The notes under the pieces: model-generated | The model's database searches: none | What the model was told of the DNA's origin: nothing | What the model saw: only the letters and a program-made list of their open reading frames with translations | Made by a program: the position numbers and the translations under genes | Shown: positions 55,701-64,000 of the stretch, piece after piece | Numbering within the stretch: position 1 is the stretch's first letter | Layout of the letters: every line of letters begins with the position of its first letter | From: Tolypothrix bouteillei VB521301 | GTDB taxonomy: Bacteria > Cyanobacteriota > Cyanobacteriia > Cyanobacteriales > Nostocaceae | NCBI RefSeq assembly: GCF_000760695.4 | Contig: NZ_JHEG04000001.1 | Location: 5,834,204-5,898,203 of the forward strand | Direction: 5' to 3' | DNA length: 64,000 nucleotides

Positions 55701-58700
55701 TCATTACGGGTAGTTCCGAGAAAAATTTCATTGATGCGGGCGAGGGTAACGACGACATCTTTGCGGGTGAAGGCGATGACGTTCTCCTTGGCGGTGCGGG
55801 ACGAGATATTCTAGATGGCGGTACGGGGGTTGATACAACAACATATTTAACTTCTCCTGGTGCAGTTTTTGTGAACCTCCGCACGGGTAAAGCTTTTGGT
55901 GGCGAAGCGGAAGGCGATAAGTTAAATTCAGTCGAAAACGTCCACGCTACCGTTTTTGATGATGTCGTCATTGGTAATAATTCTGACAATGCTTTAGGTG
56001 GTTATGAAGGCGATGACAAGTTAGAAGGTGGTGGAGGTGGAGATTTATTAGATGGTGGTGGTGGTAATGATACTGCTATTTACCGCAATTCTAACAGTGC
56101 TGTGGACGTCAGTCTCAAAAATGCTCAAGGTTCGGGAGGAGATGCTGAAGGAGATAAATTAGTCAGAGCCAAGATTCTAGATAAAGATAAAAAACCTGTT
56201 GAAACAGAATATAACTCCATAGAAAATCTCATCGGTTCCAACTATAACGACACTCTTGAAGGCGATATCGGAGACAACAAACTTGAAGGGTTAGCAGGTG
56301 ACGATCTCCTCAAAGGCGAGAACGGTAATGATACTCTCATTGGTGGTGCAGGTGCGGATAATTTTGATGGCGGTTCGGGTATTGATTGGGCTGATTACAG
56401 CGAATCACCTGGAGGAGTGAATGTCTATCTTCAAGGCGTTGGTTCTGGTAGCCACGCTCAAGGGGATACTTTTGTTAACTTTTTACCTGGAATATCCACT
56501 GTTGAGAATTTACGCGGTTCGGATTTTGGCGATACTCTCATTGCAGATAATGGAGTTAACGTCATTGACCCTGGTTTAAGTAGCGGCGGTACAGATAACG
56601 TTGATGGTGGTGGATCGACAGATACCCTCATTGTTGATTATTCCATTCGAGATATTGGTGCGGGAATGACGGGAGGTTATACCGTTGGTTCTGCACTATC
56701 TGGAAGTTTCTTGCGACAACGCAATTCTGGTGGTTCGATTTTAGATGCTGTTAATTTCACCAACATCGAACGTTTAGTCGTCAAAGGAACCATGAAAGAT
56801 GACTCCATTATCGGTGGTTCTGGCAATGATATTTTAATTTCTGGTGATGGTAACGACACGATTTATGGCGGTCGTGGTGGTAACTTAATTCTTGCGGGTG
56901 ATGGGAATGATATTGTTGTTGACCAAAACGATGTCAATCTGGAATTTAAGACTATCCCCGATAACAAATTTGGTATTTTCATTGATGGCGGACGTGGAAT
57001 TGATACTCTATCCATTGACCTTTCAGGTAAGGTTGTAAAGACGAGTAGCAAGACACTGCAATATAATATCTCTCTGATTGGAACCAATCCCTTAGTTGAA
57101 AATCCCACACAAGCACTGAGTCTGAGTGATGGAACTGCAATTCGTAACTTTGAAATTTTCAAAGATATTAAAACGGCGGGTGGAAATGACATCCTCATCC
57201 AATTGGGAAGAGTTAATAATAATTTTAGTACCGCCCAAGGAAACGATATCGTCAATGCGGGTTTGGGAATAGATGTTGTCGATGGCGGTCAAGACCCAGC
57301 ACCTGTTGTTATTGCGTCAGTACCATCAATAAATGAAGACTTATCAGTTAATGTTCAACAAGTCGGAAATACGAATAGTGAAGGGAATAACTCGGTAGTC
57401 GTTCCTCAAGAAGTTATCAATCAAATTGAAGATGACTTGTTAATTATAGACTACTCAGTTGAAGATATTGGCACGGGAATAGTGGCAGGAATTCCCAATT
57501 TCAATGCTAAAAATGGCGGGAGATACTACCGCAACACTAGTAATGGTGATAGTCTTCTCGATGAAACTAAGTTTACTAACTTTGAACGCTTCAACATTAC
57601 TGGAACTAGTAAAAATGACCAAATCTTTGGTGCGGATTTAAATGATTTTCTAGTTGGTAATGCTGGCGATGATTTAGTAGTTGGTAATGGCGGTCAAGAC
57701 CAAATCCAAGCGGGAGAAGGACAAGATTTTGTTGTAGGTGGTAGTGGTGATGATACTGCTACTGGTGGCGATGGTGATGACATCATAGTTGATGGTTGGA
57801 CATTCAATACATCTCAAGTCAATACTGCTGTGGCGATTCCAGGGATTGCGATCGCAGATGGTGGTAATGATACCTTTGATGGTGGGACTGGTAATGATGC
57901 TATCAATGGTGGAACTGGAAACGACCAACTCAGTGGCGGAAACGATAACGATCTCCTCGTTGGTGGTGAAGGTAACGATACTCTCAGAGGGGACAGTGGC
58001 AATGATATCTTAATAGGAATTAATTTGGGCATCAGTGTTTACTCAAGTGTTAATTCAGAAATTGATACTTTAAGTGGTGGTAGCGGTGCGGATGAATTTT
58101 GGTTGGGAGAGGAAACACTAGTCTACTATGACGATGACAACCGCTCTACTGTAGGAGCAAATACTTACGCTTTAATTACCGATTTTAATTCTACAGAGGG
58201 AGATATTCTCCAATTACAAGGAGTGAAAGAAGATTATTTCACTCAACTTGTCAATAATTCCATCGAAATTTATCGAAAAGATAGTCCAACAGCCCCATCG
58301 GGAGACTTGATTGGAATTCTCCAAGGCGTCACTACTTTCGATTTAGGTGCTAGTTATGTACGATATGTCAACAACACCCAGCCAGCAAACACACTGAGCC
58401 TTTTACAAAAATTTAATTATCCCCAAAATTCAAATCTAACATCTCAAGCAAACATCACTAACCAGGTACAACCTTTATCGCCTGGAGTACCTCCATTAGG
58501 TAGCCTTCCAGTACAAAGCCTTAAAGCAGATGTTCAACCATTATCGGCTTCAGACGCAACAGCAAACTTTATCATTACTCAAGATGGAGATGGCGAGAAA
58601 TTACTCAGTAAATTACTAGGAAATACCAACGGGCTGAGTAACTTTAAGGTAAAACTCAAAGGCGATAGCCGTGCTTTTGGAACTTTCCAAAACGATCCCT

Positions 58701-61285
58701 TTGGTTTAGGTGAAGGAATAGTTCTCAGTACTGGTAAAGTTGTCGATTTACCGGGTAAAAATACTGCTGATGGTGGTCTTTCGCCCGGTACTAATGTTTC
58801 GTTACAGTTTGAGAAACTTGACGGTGTTACAGGTGACCCCAGCAACGCAGCAACTGCTGTTTACCGTGCAGATTTAACTAATTTGGGATTTGACCTCAAA
58901 TCTTTAACAATTGGTGATGGTGGCGTCATTGGTGGTAGCAACGGTCGATTTACTGGCTTCGATCTAGACGGAATTAAAATCAGCAATACCAAAATTACCA
59001 ACGCTGCTGATATTCAAAGTTTACCCAGCCTAAATGTCTTTGACTTTAGCCCCATAGGAACTATCTTTACACCAGGAAATCAACGTCCACCGAGCGATCC
59101 TGAAAATCCAGATTTATTTGGGACTATCAATGGTACAGTTAACAATGGTATTGCAAATTTAGGAAGTTTTGATGCGGTATCTACTACTGGTAGTAGCGCC
59201 AATGGTTTTGTTAGTTTAGGGAATTTAGGGAAAGCTGGTTTTAACTTAAAACAGTCGTTAGCTTCAGGACAACCACTTTATCTTTATATTGGTGAAGTTG
59301 GTGATAATGGTGAAGTTGCAGGCGGTAATATTACTGTTTCCAATCGCGAAGTCAACAGCTTAAACGACCTCAGCCAAGATTTTGGTTTACCAGGTGTAGC
59401 AGATGATGCTATTTCAATGGAAATCGAATTTGATGCTGATGCTAGTACACAATATGTCTTCTTCCAATTTGCGTTTGGTTCGGAAGAGTTGGCTGAATAC
59501 GCAGGTAAGTTCAACGACGCCTTTAGTTTAGAACTCAATGGTTTTAACATGGCGCGGTTGAGTGATGGAGATACCGTCACTATTAATAATTTAGCCAAAA
59601 ATGCCTATCCCTCTTCATATCATCCCGACTTAATCTACAATCCAGTTGACACTGGTCCTGCTAGCGATCGCATTAAGTTAGATGGCTACACTAAGCCTTT
59701 AACTTTTGTTGGAGTTGTTGAACCCAATTCCCGGAATAAAGTCGCTATTAATGTTAAAGATAACCGGGATGGTTTATTAGATTCTGCTGTCTTTCTCAAA
59801 GCCGGAACTTTCGGTATTACTTCACCTCAGCCTCTTGATGGAAGCAGACCCGGAGTCAGTATTAAGCCAGAAGATGGTAAAGATACAGTTACAATTACCG
59901 AAGGTGGCGAGACGGGTAGTATCAACATAGTGCTAAATACTATCCCCAGTCAGCCTGTCACGATAACTATAGAACCCGGTTCTCAAGTAGATTTAGGTAA
60001 TGGACTAGGTAAACCCGTAACAATTACCTTTACTCCTACCGATGCTTACATTCCCCACACAATCACAATTTCAACACCAGATGATGGTATCAAAGAAGGT
60101 ACGCAAACGGAGACAATAAAATTCACCTCTAGCAGTGCTGACCCCAATTACAATGGTGTTGTCATTCCTCCCCTCAACATACAAGTTAACGATCCAACAA
60201 GTGGAGGTGGGATATCAGGCGGTCAATCGAGTGTCAGTGCTACTGCAAATGATTTGTTGTTCGTATCGGGAAGTGGTTCGCAAGTTGAATTGGAATTTGC
60301 CCTTGAGAAAAATAACGGTAAATTTATTAATGAAGTGGGTGTATTTGTCGTTGATAATGATAAAGGTGAAGTTAACGGTATTGCACCCGGTCAACCTGGC
60401 TATTTGCAAGCAGCAATGTCACGTTCTCAAGTCCTTCTTTCTGCACTTGCAAATAATCCCACTCCCGATCTACAAGGAATTCGCAAGCTGAATTTTAATT
60501 CTGGTTCTTACCTCAGCTTTTATTTGGTTCAAAATGCTAGCACTGATGAGGTTAAAGCAAATTTAGCAGCTTCTCAACCAACTCCTAATGTATTTTTCTC
60601 CTCGAACTTTGCAAACATTGATAACTTCGATCACTTACAAATTGATAGTTTGAATGATGGTGTATTATCTGTTAAGTGGGAAGACCAACTAAGTGGAGGC
60701 GATCGAGATTTTGATGATTTGGTTTTGAATGTTAAAACTAGCAATAGTCCTTTGACGATTGGGACTAAATTACAAGCAGAACGCGAACTTATTGACTTAC
60801 GGGGGATTACTGGAGCGATCGCAACTCAGTTTACCATCAACAGTGAAGCTGCTTACAAAAACTCTGTTGGTTTTTATACTATTGACGATGAAACCGGACG
60901 GATTGGAAATCTCAAACCAGGAGACCCAGGTTATGTAGAAGCCGCATTCCAACGTACCATTATTAACTTAAATGGGGATACAACAAACGTCTCCGGACAG
61001 TTCAACGGCGATACACTGATTGCACCGTACATTATCGCTAATGGTAATATCGAGCAACTTCGCTCTCAAAATCCAAATAACGTGTTAAGTACTGGTCCAG
61101 TTGCATACTTTGCCTTTACAGAAGTCAACACCGATCGAGTAGACCATATTCGCCTGCTTGGGGATAATAAATTCGGTTTCGAGGATATCCATAACGGAGG
61201 CGATCGCGACTATAACGATATGGTCGTACAATTGAATTTTACAAGCACCGCAGGTCTAGAGAATTTAACGCAACCTTTGGGGTAA
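52781..61285 (+). CDS. Giant RTX (calcium-binding repeat) secreted protein with choice-of-anchor L and DUF4114 domains (2834 aa)
   Basis: The first 170 residues carry a metallopeptidase-like segment (NAAYAASLNTIYISQDYL; VVLEEIGHFLD) where the usual HExxH is EExxH, so proteolysis is doubtful. About 175-830 is an array of unidentified beta-rich domains. RTX nonapeptides (GGxGxDxLx) run in clusters from about 895 to 1790 (GGEGNDIVIGGAGSDFLTGG) and bind Ca2+ outside the cell. A choice-of-anchor L region (about 1926-2340), a Calx-beta-like stretch (about 2365-2475) and two DUF4114 domains (about 2503-2653 and 2667-2823; GGDRDFDDLV and GGDRDYNDMV) follow. There is no Sec signal, so type I secretion is expected. 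Surface or matrix role inferred. Confidence 0.93.
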   Translation: MSSVQFLNQGIALAKTKLQEKAQEQGWRDLLTKAFDNFTSLPQVENLTQPWSVGDFSNLPHIEIVSSEILGNANAAYAASLNTIYISQDYLNKSETEDIASVVLEEIGHFLDNHLNFNLDSAGDEGAIFSALIQGKVLDDYLLQQLRTEDDRIFIHVNGQVIAAEAETSPESNLSLLSQSIKPLLDNIKQAVAGQNLTNLPILGDVPLGNYVNDFITDTVEKRILDELDKITNKTTASVQQALFDALKPESQGGLGLLLDIDNNNLIDLNDIKTPTDATSIGFQFKIGKSFTPDLSLSKSLGLPNLGINLTGGITPSLAFGLNVGFGVDNTTGADAFFFDTATADEFQVELNANLKDKTAQPLNLAGSLGFLQISATDNGSNLNSKFAVDLTNTTSQRVKFSNLNNISLGSPNFTANANLKLQLDTGLDKNGNLPSISADFNVNNWSLGAAIPSVEFKNVALDLGSFANNFVGPTLKDIQRITRPIDSILSPLVEPLPVIDYSLLGIAQQFAPSLIQPGTEDFIRQITKTLKQFNGLAGDATNGIKIYLGDFNANPNNPNPSPDVVQKVGAKSILPLGEEPSNSYVDSLKKLEEEDGIKFPLLTDPTKAFNLLLGQNVTLFEYNPPGLKFETGTLGSGIIPPIPVFGPVVIQIYAKAGASAQFGFGYDAQGLIDFTKNNFQNPVDLTNGFFLSKPENKGYFTIFGEIGAAAAVNLAVVELEVGGGLRATVELGKNSPSKVRGSELYEDPLCLLAPSGNLALIIFGSVTLDLGFFSFTKRLDLANINLIDFNTGCDPNDKHFNVEDPEPDPETEEFLKAQGVIDRKGTNNGETITVQYLSGNKKDGNESVLLLGLDFPEGKPPGKQYDFLKAIVIDGRSGDDTITLTDGVDVSAQLNGGEGNDIVIGGAGSDFLTGGAGSDRLDGKGGNNTTSYTDAPKGVIVNLAANIAVKDGYGTIDFLQNIQNVEGSQFRDIITGSSEKNFIDAGEGNDDIFAGEGDDVLLGGAGRDILDGGTGVDTTTYLTSPGAVFVNLRTGKAFGGEAEGDKLNSVENVHATVFDDVVIGNNSDNALGGYEGDDKLEGGGGGDLLDGGGGNDTAIYRNSNSAVDVSLKNAQGSGGDAEGDKLVRAKILDKDKKPVETEYNSIENLIGSNYNDTLEGDIGDNKLEGLAGDDLLKGENGNDTLIGGAGADNFDGGSGIDWADYSESPGGVNVYLQGVGSGSHAQGDTFVNFLPGISTVENLRGSDFGDTLIADNGVNVIDPGLSSGGTDNVDGGGSTDTLIVDYSIRDIGAGMTGGYTVGSALSGSFLRQRNSGGSILDAVNFTNIERLVVKGTMKDDSIIGGSGNDILISGDGNDTIYGGRGGNLILAGDGNDIVVDQNDVNLEFKTIPDNKFGIFIDGGRGIDTLSIDLSGKVVKTSSKTLQYNISLIGTNPLVENPTQALSLSDGTAIRNFEIFKDIKTAGGNDILIQLGRVNNNFSTAQGNDIVNAGLGIDVVDGGQDPAPVVIASVPSINEDLSVNVQQVGNTNSEGNNSVVVPQEVINQIEDDLLIIDYSVEDIGTGIVAGIPNFNAKNGGRYYRNTSNGDSLLDETKFTNFERFNITGTSKNDQIFGADLNDFLVGNAGDDLVVGNGGQDQIQAGEGQDFVVGGSGDDTATGGDGDDIIVDGWTFNTSQVNTAVAIPGIAIADGGNDTFDGGTGNDAINGGTGNDQLSGGNDNDLLVGGEGNDTLRGDSGNDILIGINLGISVYSSVNSEIDTLSGGSGADEFWLGEETLVYYDDDNRSTVGANTYALITDFNSTEGDILQLQGVKEDYFTQLVNNSIEIYRKDSPTAPSGDLIGILQGVTTFDLGASYVRYVNNTQPANTLSLLQKFNYPQNSNLTSQANITNQVQPLSPGVPPLGSLPVQSLKADVQPLSASDATANFIITQDGDGEKLLSKLLGNTNGLSNFKVKLKGDSRAFGTFQNDPFGLGEGIVLSTGKVVDLPGKNTADGGLSPGTNVSLQFEKLDGVTGDPSNAATAVYRADLTNLGFDLKSLTIGDGGVIGGSNGRFTGFDLDGIKISNTKITNAADIQSLPSLNVFDFSPIGTIFTPGNQRPPSDPENPDLFGTINGTVNNGIANLGSFDAVSTTGSSANGFVSLGNLGKAGFNLKQSLASGQPLYLYIGEVGDNGEVAGGNITVSNREVNSLNDLSQDFGLPGVADDAISMEIEFDADASTQYVFFQFAFGSEELAEYAGKFNDAFSLELNGFNMARLSDGDTVTINNLAKNAYPSSYHPDLIYNPVDTGPASDRIKLDGYTKPLTFVGVVEPNSRNKVAINVKDNRDGLLDSAVFLKAGTFGITSPQPLDGSRPGVSIKPEDGKDTVTITEGGETGSINIVLNTIPSQPVTITIEPGSQVDLGNGLGKPVTITFTPTDAYIPHTITISTPDDGIKEGTQTETIKFTSSSADPNYNGVVIPPLNIQVNDPTSGGGISGGQSSVSATANDLLFVSGSGSQVELEFALEKNNGKFINEVGVFVVDNDKGEVNGIAPGQPGYLQAAMSRSQVLLSALANNPTPDLQGIRKLNFNSGSYLSFYLVQNASTDEVKANLAASQPTPNVFFSSNFANIDNFDHLQIDSLNDGVLSVKWEDQLSGGDRDFDDLVLNVKTSNSPLTIGTKLQAERELIDLRGITGAIATQFTINSEAAYKNSVGFYTIDDETGRIGNLKPGDPGYVEAAFQRTIINLNGDTTNVSGQFNGDTLIAPYIIANGNIEQLRSQNPNNVLSTGPVAYFAFTEVNTDRVDHIRLLGDNKFGFEDIHNGGDRDYNDMVVQLNFTSTAGLENLTQPLG

Positions 61286-61295
61286 ATTCTCAATC

Positions 61296-61745
61296 TCAGG
61301 CGACTCTTGTCTCTACTCTAGTAGTAGAGACTAAAGACATTATTCTCTTGATAAGTTTTTGCCAATCATTAATTGATGTAGGTTTGGCAAAGTGCTGAAT
61401 CTCCATCCTATCCAACTCAGCAATTTCATTAGGACTAGCAGAACTAATTGTGGCGATGACTGGTATATCTTTGAGATGAGATTGTTTCTCGATCCAAGTT
61501 ATTAATTCAATCCCGTTAATATCTGGCAGAATGAGATCTGCTAGCACTATGAGATGTGGTACGGGACAACAATCGCGATGACTGTATAACCCGATTTCTG
61601 ATAAGTAAGTTAAAGCACTCAATCCATTTTCTACAAATTGTAACGAAATAGGTAAACGGGCTTTGGTTATAATACGCTGGATTAGCCGCAGTTCAGGTAA
61701 ATGGTTTTCTACCAGCAAAATAGTAAATGGTTTTAAGTTAGCCAT
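61296..61745 (-). CDS. Single-domain response regulator, Rcp1-like (149 aa)
   Basis: A receiver domain without output. The start ILLVENHLPELRLI has the first acidic residue as Glu-Asn, and the phospho-acceptor is the Asp in IVLADLILPDINGIE. The Lys site is in HFAKPTS. The middle is longer than in CheY (SEIGLYSHRDCCPVPHLIV), as in Rcp1-type regulators that work with cyanobacterial phytochromes or hybrid kinases. Convergent with the RTX gene (10-base gap). No kinase is adjacent. Confidence 0.85.
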   Translation of the reverse strand: MANLKPFTILLVENHLPELRLIQRIITKARLPISLQFVENGLSALTYLSEIGLYSHRDCCPVPHLIVLADLILPDINGIELITWIEKQSHLKDIPVIATISSASPNEIAELDRMEIQHFAKPTSINDWQKLIKRIMSLVSTTRVETRVA

Positions 61746-62004
61746 ATTTTTTCTTTAATAATTAGAGAGTATCAAAGGGATTTTTAGGTAGACGCAGTAC
61801 CTGTTCTAGCAAACATAAATCTGTTAATTAGAACTTTGTTGTTTAGTGTAGGGATCAATTATGAAGAAGGTGTGGAGAGGATTGCATCCGTAGATACACT
61901 CAATCTACGCACGTAGATTAAAGAATCTCTGCTGGCAATTCCGTAAATTTGCGGTTGAACATTCAAAGCTGTATGACTATCTCGTTTGGACTTGACCAAA
62001 AGAA
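61746..62004. other. Spacer with a short palindrome
   Basis: AATCTACG-CA-CGTAGATT (61902-61919) is a perfect 8-bp palindromic arm pair. Nothing else is recognised before the insertion element. Confidence 0.4.
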
Positions 62005-62025
62005 TGGAATGCAAGCCCCGTCCTT

Positions 62026-62467
62026 CTAGGACGGCTTTTCTTGATTTCTAATGTATTGCGTTAGTATTTCAATTGGCGCACCTCCAACGGATACAGCAAA
62101 ATAACTGGGACTCCATAAAGCTGCGCGTGTTGCCGGGGGGATACTCCCCCCGGCAAACTCGCGCAGCTTTATGGGGCTTTATGTATCCAGCTTGTCCATA
62201 ACGACGACTAGAAACACCTTTTAAGGCATTAACAATTTGAGAAATAGACAATTTAGGCGGATATTCGATAAGTGCATGAACATGATTGTCTTCACCGTTG
62301 AACTCAATCACTTCAAAATCCATCTTCTTGGCTACTTCATTAAACGAGTTTTTAATCAATTCAAGACTTTCGGACGTGAAGACAGACATACGATATTTGG
62401 TAACACAGACCAAATGAATCTTAAGGTCTGTAACACTATGTCTTTCACGGCGAAACTGGCTTGTCAT
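62026..62467 (-). pseudogene. tnpA: IS200-type transposase TnpA, interrupted by a 46-base insertion
   Basis: The Y1 HUH transposase starts MTSQFRRERHSVTDLKIHLV; the HUH pair is in NHVHALIEYPP. At about residue 98, after GYIKPHK, a palindromic insert shifts the frame. The former C-terminus is found in another frame beyond it: ALWSPSYFAVSVGGAPIEIL, then TQYIRNQEKPS, stopping at 62026. The tail contains the catalytic Tyr, so the broken protein cannot work. Removal of 46 bases restores the whole reading frame of about 132 residues. Confidence 0.9.
62113..62174. repeat. Palindromic insertion in tnpA
   Basis: The arms CCATAAAGCTGCGCG and CGCGCAGCTTTATGG are perfect complements, and inside them GTTGCCGGGGGG faces CCCCCCGGCAA. 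The net added length is 46 bases with AGCT repeated at the join. It looks like a small self-folding mobile repeat. Confidence 0.75.
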
Positions 62468-62518
62468 GTTTTGTAGATCAAAGTATAATTGTCTTACAGA
62501 CCAATTATAACACTGTCA

Positions 62519-63706
62519 GTGAAAGCCAGATACCAGTTCCGATTCTACCCGACAGACCAACAGCAACAGCTTTTAGCTCAGTTGTTTGGTTGTGTTCGTG
62601 TGGTTTGGAACGATGCTCTTGCTATCTGTAAGCAGTCTGAAAAGCTACCGAGTAACAACGACTTGCAAAAGTTAGTGATTACGCAAGCCAAAAAAACTGA
62701 GAAGCGGTCATGGTTGTCTGATGTTTCTAATATTCCATTGCAGCAATCTGTAGCTGATTTAGGAGTCGCCTACAAAAACTTTTTTGATTCACTTAAAGGT
62801 AAGCGGAAAGGTAAAAAAGTTGGCAGTCCTAAATTCAAAAAGAAGACTGCACGACAATCAGCACGATTTAGAATTGGTGGTTTTTCTATCAAAGGAGATA
62901 AAGTATATTTAGCCAAAATTGGTAATATTAAGCCTATTTTGTCTAGAAATTTACCCTCAACTCCATCAAGTGTAACAGTCATTAAAGATTGTGCAAATCG
63001 TTATTTTCTCAGCTTTGTTGTAGAGGTGGAACCTGTTCAATCCGATGCCAAAAACCAAAGTATTGGTATTGATTTGGGAATTAAAACCTTTGCAGTTATG
63101 AGCAATGGAGAGAAAGCAATAAGTCCCGATTACTCAAAGAAAGACCGCAAAATTCGCAATCTACAACGTCAGCTAGCAAGACAACAAAAAGGTTCTAAAC
63201 GTCGTGAGCGTACCCGTCTAAGAATTGCCAAAAAACACAACAAACAAGCAGATACTCGCCAAGATTTCCTACACAAGCTATCAACCAAAGTGGTTAGTGA
63301 AAACCAAACTATTATTTTGGAAGATTTGAATGTGTCAGGGATGGTTAAAAATCGCCAGTTAGCAAGAGTGATTAGTTTACAGGGATGGAGAGAATTTCGG
63401 GTATTTTGTGAAGCTAAGGCTGAAAAACTTAACCGAGACTTCAGAGTAATTAATAGATGGGAGCCTACTAGTCAAACTTGCTCTTGCTGTGGGTATCGTT
63501 GGGGCAAAATTGATTTGTCTGTTCGCTCAGTACTTTGTTTAAGTTGTCGTACTGAGCAGGATAGAGATGAGAATGCAGCTAAAAATATAGAAATGGTCGG
63601 CATGGGGCATCGGCACGACCTTAAACGGACGGGGAGTGATTGTCAGACTACTTCGGTAGCTATTTGCTGTGAGCCGTCAAGAATCACCGACCCTTTAGGG
63701 CGGTGA
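62519..63706 (+). CDS. tnpB: RNA-guided nuclease TnpB (395 aa)
   Basis: The TnpB of the IS200/IS605 element. The N-terminal WED-like part begins VKARYQFRFYPTDQQQQLLA. The RuvC residues are the Asp in GIDLGIKTFAV (about 190), the Glu in ILEDLNVSGM (about 277) and the Asp in DRDENAAKNIE (about 355). The zinc finger is CSCCG...CLSC. All are intact. The GTG at 62519 is taken as start because it opens the conserved front; a TTG ten codons upstream is possible. It probably pairs with an omegaRNA made from its 3' end and the right border. Confidence 0.9.
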   Translation: MKARYQFRFYPTDQQQQLLAQLFGCVRVVWNDALAICKQSEKLPSNNDLQKLVITQAKKTEKRSWLSDVSNIPLQQSVADLGVAYKNFFDSLKGKRKGKKVGSPKFKKKTARQSARFRIGGFSIKGDKVYLAKIGNIKPILSRNLPSTPSSVTVIKDCANRYFLSFVVEVEPVQSDAKNQSIGIDLGIKTFAVMSNGEKAISPDYSKKDRKIRNLQRQLARQQKGSKRRERTRLRIAKKHNKQADTRQDFLHKLSTKVVSENQTIILEDLNVSGMVKNRQLARVISLQGWREFRVFCEAKAEKLNRDFRVINRWEPTSQTCSCCGYRWGKIDLSVRSVLCLSCRTEQDRDENAAKNIEMVGMGHRHDLKRTGSDCQTTSVAICCEPSRITDPLGR

Positions 63707-63708
63707 GT

Positions 63709-63954
63709 ATGTCAAATAGTGCTGTCATATTTACTGACCAAGATAGTAGTAGAGTTGTTATTCAGTTCAAGATGTCTCGCACGTTTTCTCTAAAAACACC
63801 TACAACCGCTTTTCAAGTTTTAGTTGCTGGAGTTGCAGCCAGTCTTTTTGCATCTGGACTTTTAACCCAAGCGATGTTGAAGTATCCGAACAAAACGCCA
63901 GACTGGTATTTTGAAAAAGTCATCTACGATCTAGAGCGCGATCGCCATGCATAA
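63709..63954 (+). CDS. Small membrane-anchored protein, start within the IS border (81 aa)
   Basis: The reading frame begins at an ATG inside the element's terminal GAGTATGTCAA, with GGTGAG before it. It reads SNSAVIFTDQDSSRVVIQFK, then SRTFSLKTPTTAFQVLVAGV with one hydrophobic span (about 36-55). An internal ATG (MSRTFSLK) may be the original start. It probably represents an older gene whose front was replaced by the IS. No family recognised. The following 46 bases of the window hold nothing. Confidence 0.5.
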   Translation: MSNSAVIFTDQDSSRVVIQFKMSRTFSLKTPTTAFQVLVAGVAASLFASGLLTQAMLKYPNKTPDWYFEKVIYDLERDRHA

Positions 63955-64000
63955 AGGTCACTGGTTATAGCACGGTAAAGATTGAGCCAAACCAGTGCTC

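Larger units (their letters stand above)
62005..63715 (+). mobile_element. IS200/IS605-family element with divergent tnpA (broken) and tnpB
   Basis: The left side has the stem CCGTCC-TTCTA-GGACGG (62018-62034). The right side has CACCGACCC/AGGGCGGTG (near 63685-63705) and ends GAGTATGTCAA, like the other TnpB element at 26230. The two genes are divergent, 51 bases apart. No terminal inverted repeats or duplications are expected in this family. The exact left boundary is uncertain by about 10 bases. Confidence 0.85.

Overview
The window reads as chromosomal DNA of a filamentous, heterocyst-forming-type cyanobacterium (Nostocales-like). The octamer GCGATCGC (HIP1) recurs throughout. AT-rich intergenic spaces carry cyanobacterial MITE-like repeats, and the gene content is typical of the group: pentapeptide-repeat proteins, a Ser/Thr kinase fused to pentapeptides, a giant RTX protein with DUF4114 domains, and IS200/IS605 elements. 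No tRNA or rRNA was seen.

Layout. 0-6.4 kb: SNF2 helicase and an MgtE magnesium transporter with a long leader. 6.5-13.9 kb: a mobile and immunity region. A tyrosine recombinase is followed by one isolated CRISPR repeat, then a collapsed Tn7-like transposon (tniQ plus fused remnants of tnsC and tnsA, with recognisable ends at 8893 and 11438), then 29 identical CRISPR repeats with no cas genes. The transposon appears to sit inside one spacer of the array. 13.9-18 kb: pentapeptide protein, DNA polymerase IV, a membrane coiled-coil protein and a GNAT acetyltransferase. 18.3-26.2 kb: a patchwork. Two genes share a duplicated leader of about 130 bp, a histidine kinase gene is cut short, and an intact kinase/response-regulator pair is split by an IS end. 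In the middle lies a very GC-rich flavin-dependent monooxygenase gene followed by a 60-bp integron attC site, bounded as a complete mobile gene cassette.

26.2-27.6 kb: a TnpB element with a divergent ribbon-helix-helix gene and a perfect palindromic operator between them. 27.6-38.1 kb: Ser/Thr kinase, VWA lipoprotein, ankyrin-repeat protein, DoxX-like protein and a beta-propeller protein, with MITEs between. 39-51.9 kb: mostly metabolic genes: VKOR-like, peptidoglycan-binding, methyltransferase, amine oxidase, LMW-phosphatase-like, CocE hydrolase, EamA exporter, histidine phosphatase, and a cupin/isochorismatase/amidohydrolase cluster that looks like a small nitrogen-heterocycle or amide catabolic module. 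52.8-61.3 kb: one 2834-residue RTX-type secreted protein. 61.3-64 kb: a CheY-like regulator and an IS200/IS605 element whose tnpA is broken by a small palindromic insertion.

The most unusual points are the Tn7-like element inside a CRISPR spacer with an in-place deletion joining tnsA to tnsC, the lone integron cassette in a cyanobacterial chromosome, and the repeated short-ORF leader near HNGP-type histidine kinases. Family names come from recognising protein motifs by eye. No database search was run.
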